Source: Planococcus citri
Lineage: Eukaryota; Arthropoda; Insecta; Hemiptera; Pseudococcidae
NCBI RefSeq assembly: GCF_950023065.1
Contig: NC_088678.1
Span: forward strand, 22,744,580 to 22,808,579
Reading direction: 5' to 3'
Length of the DNA: 64,000 nucleotides
Shown here: piece by piece, positions 50,046-59,916 of the stretch
Numbering within the stretch: position 1 is the stretch's first letter
Layout: each line of letters starts with the position of its first letter
The notes under the pieces: model-generated
What the model saw: only the letters and a program-made list of their open reading frames with translations
Databases searched by the model: none
What the model was told of the DNA's origin: nothing
Translations under genes and position numbers: made by a program

Positions 50046-51067
50046 GAAATAAAACTTGAAGAATCAACTCAACTTATATCCATTTTTTTCTCGTATCCGG
50101 TCGACATGCCTAACTTGACATGAAAAAACACTCAATCTAAATCTAAATCTAAATACCCTTCTGCCAGTACTTGAGGAATTCAACTGAGTCATCGCCAAGT
50201 GTCCCATTTAATTTTCCAGGATTGATTTTTCCTGATAATTCACACTCAAATAAGTGCGTGTCAGTCTGAACGTTGCCGCATTCACACAGATCATCATCAG
50301 CCAACTGCCATCTATAAGTTTGATGCAAAATAATTCGAAGTAAAAATAAACTTGATGTAAAAAGCTCGAAAAATAAAAATTTGATAAAAAACTCGAAGCA
50401 AACAAGTCGAAAGAAACTCGAAGGGAAAGACCGATTCAGGGTTGTAAGGTAATTTATGTCGGTAAATTACGGCGGTATTTTACCGTATTTTACGGTATTT
50501 TACCAAAAGTTTATTACCGTATTTTACCGTAAATTACCAAAAAGCATTTTTTTTGCCACATTATTTGAAAGTTGAAAGGATGAATCAACAGCTGAAGATG
50601 ATTGGCATCAAAATTCACAATTAATTTGCATCAATGCTAATGATAATTGATACATGCTACATATAAACAGGAAAATATCTTGAGAATTACCAAACAATTG
50701 CCAGAAAATTATTCACAATTGGTCAAAAATCAGAAAAAATTGCATCAAATCGTGAAAACATGTTGAAATGTCATTAAAATGTACTTCAAAATCATTAAAT
50801 TTTGGTTATTTCAATCATTTTATTTAAAATAACCAAATTGGTCAATTTTTTATTTTTTGACAATGTTGAATGATTTTAAATTTTAATTTTAATCCATGCA
50901 TGGTTATTGGTTATACAATTAATTTTTCCCCATTGGCATTGGCCATCTTTCATCACTTTTTAGTTTTTACTTTTTAGTAATTTTCAGTAACTTCAATGTT
51001 TTTCAATTTCAAGTGTTGTTAATGTAATTTTTAATTTTAACCCTTTTATAGTTTCATATTGTTTTCA

Positions 51068-54000
51068 CCCCCGTGTAGGGACGGGTCAAGAATATCCTTA
51101 TGGTACCCTCTGCCTGTCGTAAAAGGCGACTAAAAGAGGACCAGGCAAGCGCGGAGGCCTAGATAGCAGCCCTATCACCGTGATATATCTGGCATGGCTG
51201 GTAACCAAGTCAGACGAAAATCAACCTTACTCAAAACTCACAAACAACAGGAAACGGATGGAACTATGGGATCCCAGGCGGAGGTGAACCCCTGGTTAAA
51301 ATAAAAACGCACGCTAACGAAAGGAAATACAAATTCGGAAACTGGAATGTAAGAGGATATGCAGCCAAGGAAGCAGAAATAAACGGAATCCTAAGCAGCA
51401 GAAATATAGACTTTGCCGTGATGTCTGAAACAAAGAAGAAAGGAAGTGGAACAATCGAATCTGGAAATTACATCGTTATCTACAGTGGAGTCGACAAGAA
51501 AGCCAGAGCTGCAGGCGGAGTGATGTTACACATACATAATAAACACCGCGAAAACATCGACTCATACAACATATGGCATGAAAGAATTGTATCAGCAAGG
51601 ATGAGATTGAAAAAAGACTTTCTTACAATAATCGGAGTATATGCACCAGAAGAGGGAAGAGAGGAACAAAGCGAAGAGTTCTATGAGCAACTACAGAAGG
51701 CAGTACAAGTAGTAAATCCAGAAGATAAATTGGTAATAGCAGGAGACTTGAATGCTCAGGTAGGAGATAAGCGTGTAAAGACAGTAACTGGTATGTATGG
51801 AACAGAAGGAATGAATACAAATGGGAAAAGACTGATAGATTTTTGCACTTTCAACGGATTAAGAATCATGAACACATTCTACCAACACAAGAAAGATCAC
51901 AAGATGACATGGAGCAATACAAGAGGACAAAGCTCAATGATCGACCATTTCATAGCCAATGAAAATGCCGCAAAGAAATTCTTGGATGTAAGAACATACA
52001 GAGGCCTAGAAATAGGCACTGACCATCATTTTGTTCAAGGAGTAATGAGAATGGAAACAACAAGAATACCAGCAAGGAAAAATGAAAAGAAGATCAACAC
52101 AAGAGCCCTGGATGACCCAACCAACCAATGGCTGTACCAAAGACGGATGAACATCATTAGTCAAGAGATACCAGCAAGCCAGGACATAGAAGAAGAATGG
52201 AAAAATATCAAATCCATTGTGACAAAAGCGGCAAAAGAAAGTTTAGGAATGGTTCCTTGCAGAATTGGGGCAAACCGAATAAAGAATTGGGACAACGAAA
52301 TCCAAGAACTCATACAAAAGAAAAGACAGGCATTCAGAAAATTCATGAGCACAAAAAGCGAGGTTGATGGTGAAGAATATCGAAAACAGTCAGCAAAAGT
52401 CAAGAGAAAGTCCAGGAAATTACAGAGAGAGAGCTGGGAAAATTTCATCACATTCCTGGAGCATGACACATACAAGTTACGGCCAAAGGTGTACAAGATC
52501 ATAAGAAGAATTGACACAAATTTTAACGAAAGAGTGGGTTTGCCAAAGATTAAAATCAACGATGCAAAGGAATATTTTGAAGAACTCTGGAGTGATGAAA
52601 ATGCACAAGATACAAAGATAGAAGATGAAATTGGAGAAATAGAAGACAGAATTTCAATTAAAGAGCTTCAAGAAGCTTTGAGAACAGCAAAAAATGCAAA
52701 AGCTCCAGGAGAAGATGGCATACCAACAGAATTGTACAAATATGCAAGTGGCGAATTTAAAAGAAGACTTCTGGAATTCCTAAATAGGATGTACCAAGAA
52801 GAAAGGGTACCTGAAGATTTCAAAACAGCAATTGTAATACCACTGTTCAAGAAAGGCGATATGTCAAACCTGAAAAACTACCGAGGAATAAGTCTACTCA
52901 ACACCTGCTACAAGATATATGCGAAAATACTGGCAAAACGACTGGCAGAGCATGCAGAAGAAAAGCTGTCAGAAAGTCAAAACGGATTTAGAAAAGGAAG
53001 ATCATGCACTGATGCAAGTTATACAGTAAAACTACTGATGGAAAAACAGATCGAATTCAACCTAGAAACACACATGTGCTTTATAGACCTGGAAAAAGCA
53101 TATGATAGGGTTAATAGAAAAAAACTGTTTGAAGTCCTAAAAGATGAAGAGATAACATATAAAATGCGAAAGGTGATAAACAGCATATATAAGAACACTA
53201 GAATAAGAGTACGAATTGGAAATAAACTCTCAGAACAAGCAGAAATAAATAGAGGAGTTCGCCAGGGATGCCCACTGTCTTGTGTTTTATTCAACATGTA
53301 CATGGATCACATGGTAAAAGAATGGCAGAAAATGAAGCCAAAAGGAATCAAGACAGACAGAAGACAAGAAATATCAACAGTATTATTCGCAGATGATCAA
53401 GCAGTACTAGCCGAAACAGAAGATGACCTACAGAGATCAATGTATAATTTAACAATGACATCAGAAAAGTATGATATGAGAATATCTTCAGAGAAAACAA
53501 AAACAATGGCCTTCAAAGGAAAGGAGCCAGTAAGAAGCAAGATTGTAATAAATGGAAAAATCATTGAACAGGTCAACAATTTCAAATACCTGGGAAACAC
53601 GATATCATACCAGGGAGAAGTAGATGTTGGTGGAAAGATTGCAAAGTTCCTGAGAGTCACAGGACTGATAAATAGGACCCTGAGAAGCAGTAAGGTGCGA
53701 AAAGAAACAAGATTGAAGGTGTACAATACCCTAGCAATACCAATGATGACGTATGGAAGCGAGGTATGGGCACTGAAGAAATCTGATAAAAGAAGAATAA
53801 CGGCAGCAGAGATGAAGTTCATGAGGAGAACGGCAGGGGTGACTCTCAGAGACAGAGTCCCATCCGAGAAAATAACAGCAGATCTCGGAGTGAAGCCAGT
53901 CATGAAGAAGATAAAACAGTATAGGAAAGATTGGAGAAATCATGTCAAAAGGATGGAGGAAACAAGATCACCAAAACAGGTCCTCCAATATACACCAACG

Positions 54001-54124
54001 GGGAAGAGAAGCAGAGGGAGACCAAGGAGGAAACTCACGGATACCTCAGGCTCATCCTCAACAGGTTCCACACCGCAGCAGACAGGCCAATAGGCCTACC
54101 GCTTATAAGGAAACGACGACGACG
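51068..54124 (+). mobile_element. Near-full-length RTE-like non-LTR retrotransposon with 12-bp TSD
   Basis: ATATTGTTTTCA occurs at 51056-51067 and again at 54125-54136, exactly bracketing the element. The 5' end begins CCCCCGTGTAGGGACGGG and contains GTAAAAGGCGACTAAAAG, a leader type common in arthropod LINEs. The 3' end is a short ACG/GAC trinucleotide run rather than poly(A), as in RTE-clade elements. The ~3.06-kb size with one EN-RT frame also suits RTE. The perfect duplication and long intact frame mark a recent insertion. Confidence 0.88.
51205..54093 (+). CDS. Endonuclease-reverse transcriptase of the RTE-like LINE
   Basis: The frame is open from 51205 to the stop at 54091-54093. The first ATG in frame is at 51421, but the endonuclease begins earlier: FGNWNVRG lies at 51334-51357, so the true start is unclear. 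Counting from 51418, the APE-type endonuclease shows GDLNAQVG (109) and later IDHFI and TDHHF. The reverse transcriptase shows APGEDGIPTELYK, YRGISLLN, GFRKGRS, motif A FIDLEKAYD (catalytic Asp 557), motif B RGVRQGCPLS and motif C FADD (657-660). The C-terminal region has YGSEVWALKK and GKRSRGRPRRK. The enzyme would nick target DNA and prime reverse transcription of its own RNA in the nucleus. All catalytic residues checked are present. The last ~17 residues look unlike coding sequence, while the +3 frame over 54034-54110 reads GYLRLILNRFHTAADRP, so a late frameshift is possible. Confidence 0.93.
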   Translation, partial: PSQTKINLTQNSQTTGNGWNYGIPGGGEPLVKIKTHANERKYKFGNWNVRGYAAKEAEINGILSSRNIDFAVMSETKKKGSGTIESGNYIVIYSGVDKKARAAGGVMLHIHNKHRENIDSYNIWHERIVSARMRLKKDFLTIIGVYAPEEGREEQSEEFYEQLQKAVQVVNPEDKLVIAGDLNAQVGDKRVKTVTGMYGTEGMNTNGKRLIDFCTFNGLRIMNTFYQHKKDHKMTWSNTRGQSSMIDHFIANENAAKKFLDVRTYRGLEIGTDHHFVQGVMRMETTRIPARKNEKKINTRALDDPTNQWLYQRRMNIISQEIPASQDIEEEWKNIKSIVTKAAKESLGMVPCRIGANRIKNWDNEIQELIQKKRQAFRKFMSTKSEVDGEEYRKQSAKVKRKSRKLQRESWENFITFLEHDTYKLRPKVYKIIRRIDTNFNERVGLPKIKINDAKEYFEELWSDENAQDTKIEDEIGEIEDRISIKELQEALRTAKNAKAPGEDGIPTELYKYASGEFKRRLLEFLNRMYQEERVPEDFKTAIVIPLFKKGDMSNLKNYRGISLLNTCYKIYAKILAKRLAEHAEEKLSESQNGFRKGRSCTDASYTVKLLMEKQIEFNLETHMCFIDLEKAYDRVNRKKLFEVLKDEEITYKMRKVINSIYKNTRIRVRIGNKLSEQAEINRGVRQGCPLSCVLFNMYMDHMVKEWQKMKPKGIKTDRRQEISTVLFADDQAVLAETEDDLQRSMYNLTMTSEKYDMRISSEKTKTMAFKGKEPVRSKIVINGKIIEQVNNFKYLGNTISYQGEVDVGGKIAKFLRVTGLINRTLRSSKVRKETRLKVYNTLAIPMMTYGSEVWALKKSDKRRITAAEMKFMRRTAGVTLRDRVPSEKITADLGVKPVMKKIKQYRKDWRNHVKRMEETRSPKQVLQYTPTGKRSRGRPRRKLTDTSGSSSTGSTPQQTGQ

Positions 54125-54904
54125 ATATTGTTTTCAAATTTCAAGCAGAAAATTATTGAAATTTCCAACCATTACATAATATACAATAATTTTATATGGT
54201 TGAACTTTTGAAGGTTTGAAGTTTGAACACTATAAGTTTATTATATTCAAGTTGGTAAAATACGGTAAAATACCGTATTTTACCGCCGTATTTTACCAGC
54301 GAATAAATTACGGTAATTTAACAACCCTGGACCGATTATTTTACTGAAGTTTTCCATGTATGAAGGTTGTACTTGGATCGTGTGACTCCACTCCTCAATC
54401 TGTTAAGTGTTTTCCACAATCCATACTTCAGATATTCTCCAATTGGTATTAGAGCTTCCTGCCTGGTTCTTACATCAGCACCTGCATTCCATATGCGACA
54501 TCTATCTGAGCTGGGAGTACCTATCTCTTAGTTCTTCAACTGTTTTCATGAAACTGTGTCTTGATTTGAACCGGGTTTCTGCCAGTTCTTCATATCCATG
54601 CATAGGATGCAGCGGATTTTTTTAGCATTTTTGTCTTCTCTGTCATGGATGCAACTTCACGTCTGACTGCTGGTGGGGCAATTCATTCCACTCAACTCAT
54701 ACAGATTATTCAATGGTGTTGGGCGTAAGCACCTTGCCACCAATCTACAATATTCTACATGCTTCGTTCAAGGGTATATCAACTTTACTTGCATGTGTTG
54801 AACGATTCCAAACAATGCAGGCATACTCTCCCACGGAATAGCACAGTGCCAGCACAGATGTTCTGAAAATGACTTTTCAACAGATCTAATTACTTTTAGA
54901 AACT

Positions 54905-55555
54905 CAGAGATAGATCAAGTTCTACTTTTTCATCGTGGTAGTGGAGGGAGGTGGAAATCATTAAATAATGCTTTTCTGATGAAAATGGACCAAATCCAAG
55001 TATAAAAATTAAAAAAATAAAATAAAATAAAAATATCAATTTTCAACATTTTTTGAGATAGTGGAGGGGGACAAGTTCTACTTTCTCATCATGTAAAATG
55101 GTCAAATAAAGTATTTAGCAGAATTTTTCGAATCAAATATTTTGAGAACTGAAGAAGAGGGAGGCTTTCTTGCACGACTATCAACACGGTTGGAGAAATT
55201 TTTCTCATGAATCCCGACAACTTTAGGTTGTAAACAAACATTTTTGTCATACGTAAGTATAAATAAGAGCTCTCCCCTCTAACCCACAGATTAGTCATGT
55301 GTGGAGAAGTGGAGATAGAAGGCAAAAATTGGTAAGTATGTTGCTTTTACTCAAGTTAGGACTTGACTGAAGTGTTGGAACTAGAAATTTCAAACATTTT
55401 TAGAATATTGTCTGATACTTTGATTTTTTCATACTTGGGATAATTTCGAGGGGAGAGAGGGACTCACTTACTCTACTCATTTTTCATCGAGGGGGCTGAA
55501 AATTTCAAGGTGTGACTTCCTTACCCGAGGGAACAACTTTAGGGATTGAGAGCGG
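54905..55555 (+). repeat. Inner left arm of the large inverted duplication
   Basis: Segments such as GCTTTTCTGATGAAAATGG, GGAGAAATTTTTCTCATGA, TTAGTCATGTGTG, AAGTGTTGGAAC and AACAACTTTAG recur as complements, in reverse order, between 57470 and 56755. Similarity is imperfect but collinear. It resumes the arm left at about 50045, before the LINE insertion. Confidence 0.75.
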
Positions 55556-56754
55556 AAAAAACAAAAAAATTTCCACCATACATAAAAAAGGAGATACACC
55601 CTAAAGATGGTGCACCCTGTATTATACGGTCAATTGACCGACGACGAAGCCGCACGAAAAACGAAAATGAGACAAAAAAAAAAGCTATATAGGAGGTCTT
55701 TTATTATCATTTGGGTATCCACGAAATATGGAGTATACAAGGAGTGGAATGGAAGGAAGAGTGGAGGTGACCCACCAGGAATACCATATATCTACTCGTA
55801 TACGTATAGTATGATGTACGGAGAGACTATATGGACGTAAAATTTTCAACTCGTGTGTGCCATGTACGCCTATTTTTCATTTAAATATTTGTTTTATGCT
55901 CTTATCATGTTGCCGAAGTAAATACGCGTGTATTTAATTCGAATCGATATTTCGTCGTCGTCGTTGTTATCGTTGTACTGGTGTACGACTGTATATAAAT
56001 GTACGTATAATCGCGTATGTGTCTCTCTCACGTTGCTGCTGTCGTACGTACTATGTATAGTTTAGGTACTTTTTGCCTATTTTATTACGAATTCGTAACG
56101 GGTTTTTGCACTTTTCCAAACGCCTTTCGTTTCCTCCTCGTCTACTCTACACATGTACGAGTATAACGTGAGCTAAGAGCGAACGCTATACATACGCGGT
56201 GACAACAGCAGCTGATTGTGTAGGAGATGACGACAGTGCCATGGCATGGCGTTGGCGATCAAGGCAGCATAATCTCGTTGTACTTATGTATGTGCCAGCT
56301 ATAGAGCTACGCGACTACGACGAGTAGATATACGGGAAACGTTGTGCATGGCGAATTGGTGCTGACGATTGTGTACATATGTGTTTCTAGCAGCCTCGCG
56401 AAGAAGAAAATCCCATTTATGTAATATACGTATACGACGATGTGTGAATTACATACGTAACGACTTCGTTTCTCTCTATAAACCATATGGCGATGGCGTG
56501 CGGAGGCTGGGCTCGCTGCATGCTGGTGCGACAGTTCTGCGCCAGGAAGCGTTTTCCGTTAAGGTTATTAATCTGCCGGTGTTATTCAGAATCTATATTG
56601 TGGACTGAATTGAAACGGGCGAGGATTTGTTGTTATTAAAAATGAGAATATTTTTGTAATACTGCGATAGGGGCTGAATTCACTAGAAATTGATTTCGAT
56701 TTGAAGGTTGAATATTATACGTCCCTGTACTCGGTGGACAATTTATTGAGGGGT
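55556..56754. other. Unpaired 1.2-kb spacer of the inverted duplication
   Basis: CpG-richer sequence lies between the two arms, with CGTCGTCGTCGTTG near 55951 and many ACGTA/TACG words. Open frames of 77-79 codons exist but resemble no known protein. CACCCTGTATTATAC near 55609 looks like a transposon terminus. It is the loop of the inverted duplication. Confidence 0.45.
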
Positions 56755-58203
56755 TTTTCGCTTTCATCTTCTAAAGTTGTTACCTCGAGTGAGAAAATCA
56801 CGCCATGAAATTTCAGCCTCCTCTATGAAAAATAACTGGTGCCGGTGAGCTCCCTCCTCCTCCCCCTCCCATTTTACGAAACATGATGAAATCGAAGTAT
56901 CAGACACAATTTTTAAAATTTTGGACTTTCTACGAAGTTCCAACACCTCAGTGCAGTCCTCACTTGGGTAAAATCTACTTATATACCAATTTTAGCCCCC
57001 TATATCTTGACACATGACTAACCTGTGGATTAGAAGGGAAAGCTCTTATACACACCTACGTGTGAAAAAAAATTGTTAACGCCCTAACGTTGTTGGTTTT
57101 CATGAGAAAAATTTCTCCAACTATGTTAGTGAAAATGAATCGTGCCAAAAAGTCCCCCCCCCTCTCTGTCGTTCTCAAAACATGAAAAGTCTGAAAAATT
57201 GACTTTTTTCACGTTTTTTTTTTTTTACTTTCTAATCCTTAGATTTTTGGTCCATTTTTATTGAAAATACTGCCGAATATTTTTTATTTTGACCCTTCTA
57301 CACGATGAAAAAATAAAACTTGTCCCTTTTCTCAAAAATGAAAATTTTTACGTTTTCCCCTCCAATTTAATCCTTAGATTCGGCCCATTTTCATCAGAAA
57401 AGCACTATTTAATATTTTCGATTACCCCCCCCCCCCTCCCCCTCCACAGTTCCACGATGGAAAAAATGAATTTGATGCCTTATCAAGTTTTGAAAAATTA
57501 TTTGATTCGTTGAAAGATTAATTTCAAGTTTTTGAACTAGCCAGGATTACTCGCTTGGGGGACCAAGGGGTCGATTTCAGTAACTGATCACATTCGGCTT
57601 AAGTTGCCAACAGCCAAAATGAAAATGAAACATCGAACAAGTAAGGAGGTTTCTTCTTGAAGAAAAGTGATAAAAAAAACTCTAAAAAAAGAGATTGAAT
57701 TTTCAAAAAAAAAAATTAAATGATGTTATTTGATTTTGAGGATTTTTTCAACTTTGAAAGTCTTTATACTATGAGGGCCAACAAGTACCTACAGATATCA
57801 ATTTTTCATATTTTTCGATATTTTTAAACTTTGAGGGTTTCATACAAGGGTATCAACATCATTTGTAGGACCGAGGGAGGATTTTTCTTGAAAATGTGGT
57901 TATTCAATAGTACTCTGCCTAGAAATGAAACATTTTCAAAAAATTTGTACAGATATCAATTTTTCATTTTTTTTTGTTGATTTTTTTCGAATTTGAGAGG
58001 CTTTATACCTACAAAGGAACCAACATCACTTGGAAAATCGGGGAAAGGTGTCTCTTAAAAATGTGTTTATTTAGAAAGATTCTGTCCATAAATGAAAAAT
58101 TTTCAAAAAATTTGTACAGACATCAATTTTTTATATTATTTTATTTCTCCCACATTTGGGGGTCTTCAACGAAGATTTTTCCTTGAAAATATGATTATGT
58201 AGA
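56755..58203 (-). repeat. Right arm of the large inverted duplication
   Basis: Read as reverse complement it follows the left arm in order: 57.64-58.2 kb matches the 135-bp satellite at 48.5-49.9 kb (TTTGTACAGATATCAATTTT units), 57539-57612 matches 49960-50035, 57.27-57.47 kb matches 54.9-55.13 kb, and 56.76-57.16 kb matches 55.17-55.56 kb. It lacks the LINE/hAT/RTE block. The arm ends where another inverted-repeat element begins (58204). Confidence 0.75.
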
Positions 58204-58894
58204 ACAATTGAGTACCTTAGAGTCAAACCCAGAATTCTCCACTTTTCGTCATTTTGAGAAAAACACAAAAAACTGCTAGAAGGTTGGTATCAGTAGTAGC
58301 AGGTTTTTAATCTCGTCCATAAATAGTGCTTTGGGTAACAATCGAATTGACGAAAAAAAAATTTTTTTTCAAGTATTTCCATAGCAGTAATTCACGATAC
58401 CATTTTGGAGAATTCTGGTTTTGACTCCAAGTCTGTAAAAAAATCAAAAAAAATGTCAAAAATACATAATAAAATGAGGGATAGTTCTAGATTCAAGTCT
58501 GTTGAAAGTATCTCAAGGTTGTTTACAGTCGACTGGAATAAAAAAAAAATTTTTTTTTAAGTAGATATTTTTTTCAAAGTTTGACTCGAACCCGGGACTT
58601 TGGACCCCCTCACCATCATGGCATCGAATGGGGTAAAATGTAGAATGGCAATTGATGCGTACCTACTAACTGTACCCAAAACAACCATAATCTCATTTTT
58701 GAAAATTTTGGACTTTTTTCGGAATTGGACTCGGACCCGGTACTTTGGACCTCGCTGACTGCGTCATTATGTCAGATTGGTAAAAACGGAGAATGGCAAT
58801 CGATGCATACCGACTAACTGTACCCAAAACGATCATAACCTCATTTTTCAAAAATTTGGAGAATTCTGGGTTTGACTCTAAGGTACTCAATTGT
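58204..58894. mobile_element. 691-bp inverted-repeat element with internal duplication
   Basis: 58204-58242 (ACAATTGAGTACCTTAGAGT, then CAAACCCAGAATTCTCCA) is the exact complement of the right end ending CAATTGT at 58894. The interior holds a tandem pair of about 135-bp units, each with ACTTTGGAC, AGAATGGCAAT and ACTAACTGTACCCAAAAC. On the minus strand these contain CCGGGTTCGAGTC and CCGGGTCCGAGTCC, resembling a tRNA B box. Confidence 0.75.
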
Positions 58895-58907
58895 GGATAT
58901 GAGATAT

Positions 58908-59916
58908 CAGGGTGTCTAACAAAATTTCAAAATGAAAAAGTAGGACTTAAGTAGGACTTTCAGCAGGACTTCCAGCAGGCCATTTTTCGAGCACTCGTGG
59001 AATTTTTTAAGGTGGGAGGGGGGGGGGTCAAAATTAACATTCAAGTTTTTAGCCAAATTCTTGTAAGAAATATTTGCTTTTCTGATGATTTCAAACACCT
59101 TATGATTTTATTCAAACAAGTAGACACCAGAAATATAACGTTTCACTCCAATTTTTCGTTTTATTTTCTCCTAATCAATTTTAAAAATTAATGAATATCA
59201 CATCATGTTCTCTTAAACATCAAAAACTCGAATTCTTCTATTTCGATTGCAAATATTTCGTATTATTATTTGATTCAAAATTTTGAAATTTAAATGATGA
59301 TTTTTTTGGAAAATTTAACATTAAAAAAAAATCAAACGGACTCGAGCGAAGCGAGGTCAAAATCTACCGAAAATTAGTATTTTGAAGGGTATAAAAACGA
59401 TGTTTTCTTGTATGATTTATGAAGAAGTTTATTATTTTCGTTTCAAAATTTTTGAAATCCAAATGATTATTAAAAAAAAAAAAATCAAACTTGAAAAAGA
59501 AAAGCAAACAATTCTGAATGAAGCGAGGCCAAAAGCTTTCAAATATTCAATAATGTTTTGAGAAGTAAAAATAAAAAGTTTCTTTAATGAAGAGATAAGT
59601 TTCTTTTTCTGATTCAAACTCTGAACATTTCTTGAATTTGAACAATAAGTTTTCTATGAGGAAAAAAAAGATGAAAATAGCCCGAGCGAAGCGAGGGCAA
59701 AAGCTCTCAAAAATGTGTAATTCAAAATCTAAAAAAGTCGACAAATGAGCCTTTTTCTATAAAATTTGTTCAAAATTCCGGATAAAGGGGAAAAATTGAA
59801 AATTTGAAAAAGTCTTATTGAAAAAAAGTAGGACTTTTGGATAAAATTGCTGAAAAGTAGGACTTTAGTAGGACTAATAGGACCAGTAGGACCAGTAGGA
59901 CCTGTTACACACCCTG
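58908..59916. mobile_element. ~1-kb element with CAGGGTGTCTAACA ends and AGTAGGACTT repeats
   Basis: The left end CAGGGTGTCTAACA and right end TGTTACACACCCTG pair with one mismatch in the terminal 14 bp. Near each end AGTAGGACTT/AGTAGGACC units repeat in the same direction. GAGCGAAGCGAG words occur inside (59343 and 59683). No clean target duplication is visible. The ends match the family at 44267. Confidence 0.55.

Larger units (their letters stand above)
50437..54329. mobile_element. Non-autonomous hAT element (~0.82 kb) carrying a nested LINE; 8-bp TSD GACCGATT
   Basis: The left end CAGGGTTGTAAGGTAATTTA and right end (reverse complement CAGGGTTGTTAAATTACCG) are inverted. GACCGATT directly flanks both (50429-50436 and 54330-54337). 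Subterminal regions repeat TTTTACCGTATTTTACGG in both orientations. Removing the LINE and one copy of its 12-bp duplication leaves about 824 bp with no transposase frame. It lies inside the minus-strand LINE pseudogene. Confidence 0.92.
50046..54900 (-). pseudogene. Decayed jockey-like LINE reverse-transcriptase pseudogene, interrupted by a hAT element
   Basis: Read on the minus strand, 54855 downward gives VLALCYSVGEYACIVWNRST then ACRIL and a stop. Near 54600 it reads HGYEELAETRFKSRHSF, and at about 54420-54345 TLNRLRSGVTRSKYNLHTW. Then the hAT element (50437-54329) intervenes. The coding trace resumes near 50312 with RWQLADDDLCECG, then QTDTHLFECEL, followed by DSVEFLKYWQKGI and a stop. 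This order is that of the C-terminal half of insect jockey-type RT proteins, ending in a CxC...HxxxC cluster. Frame changes and several stops show it is dead. Its 3' side carries TTTAGA-unit repeats (about 50138-50157). The RT core itself is not recognisable. Confidence 0.75.

Noticed and set aside
51623..53943. Minus-strand frames of 60-168 codons opposite the LINE
   Set aside because: They are antisense shadows of the reverse-transcriptase frame, without family resemblance.
58570..58760. tRNA gene on the minus strand
   Set aside because: Only the B-box-like word is visible. I could not find a cloverleaf or an A box at the right distance.
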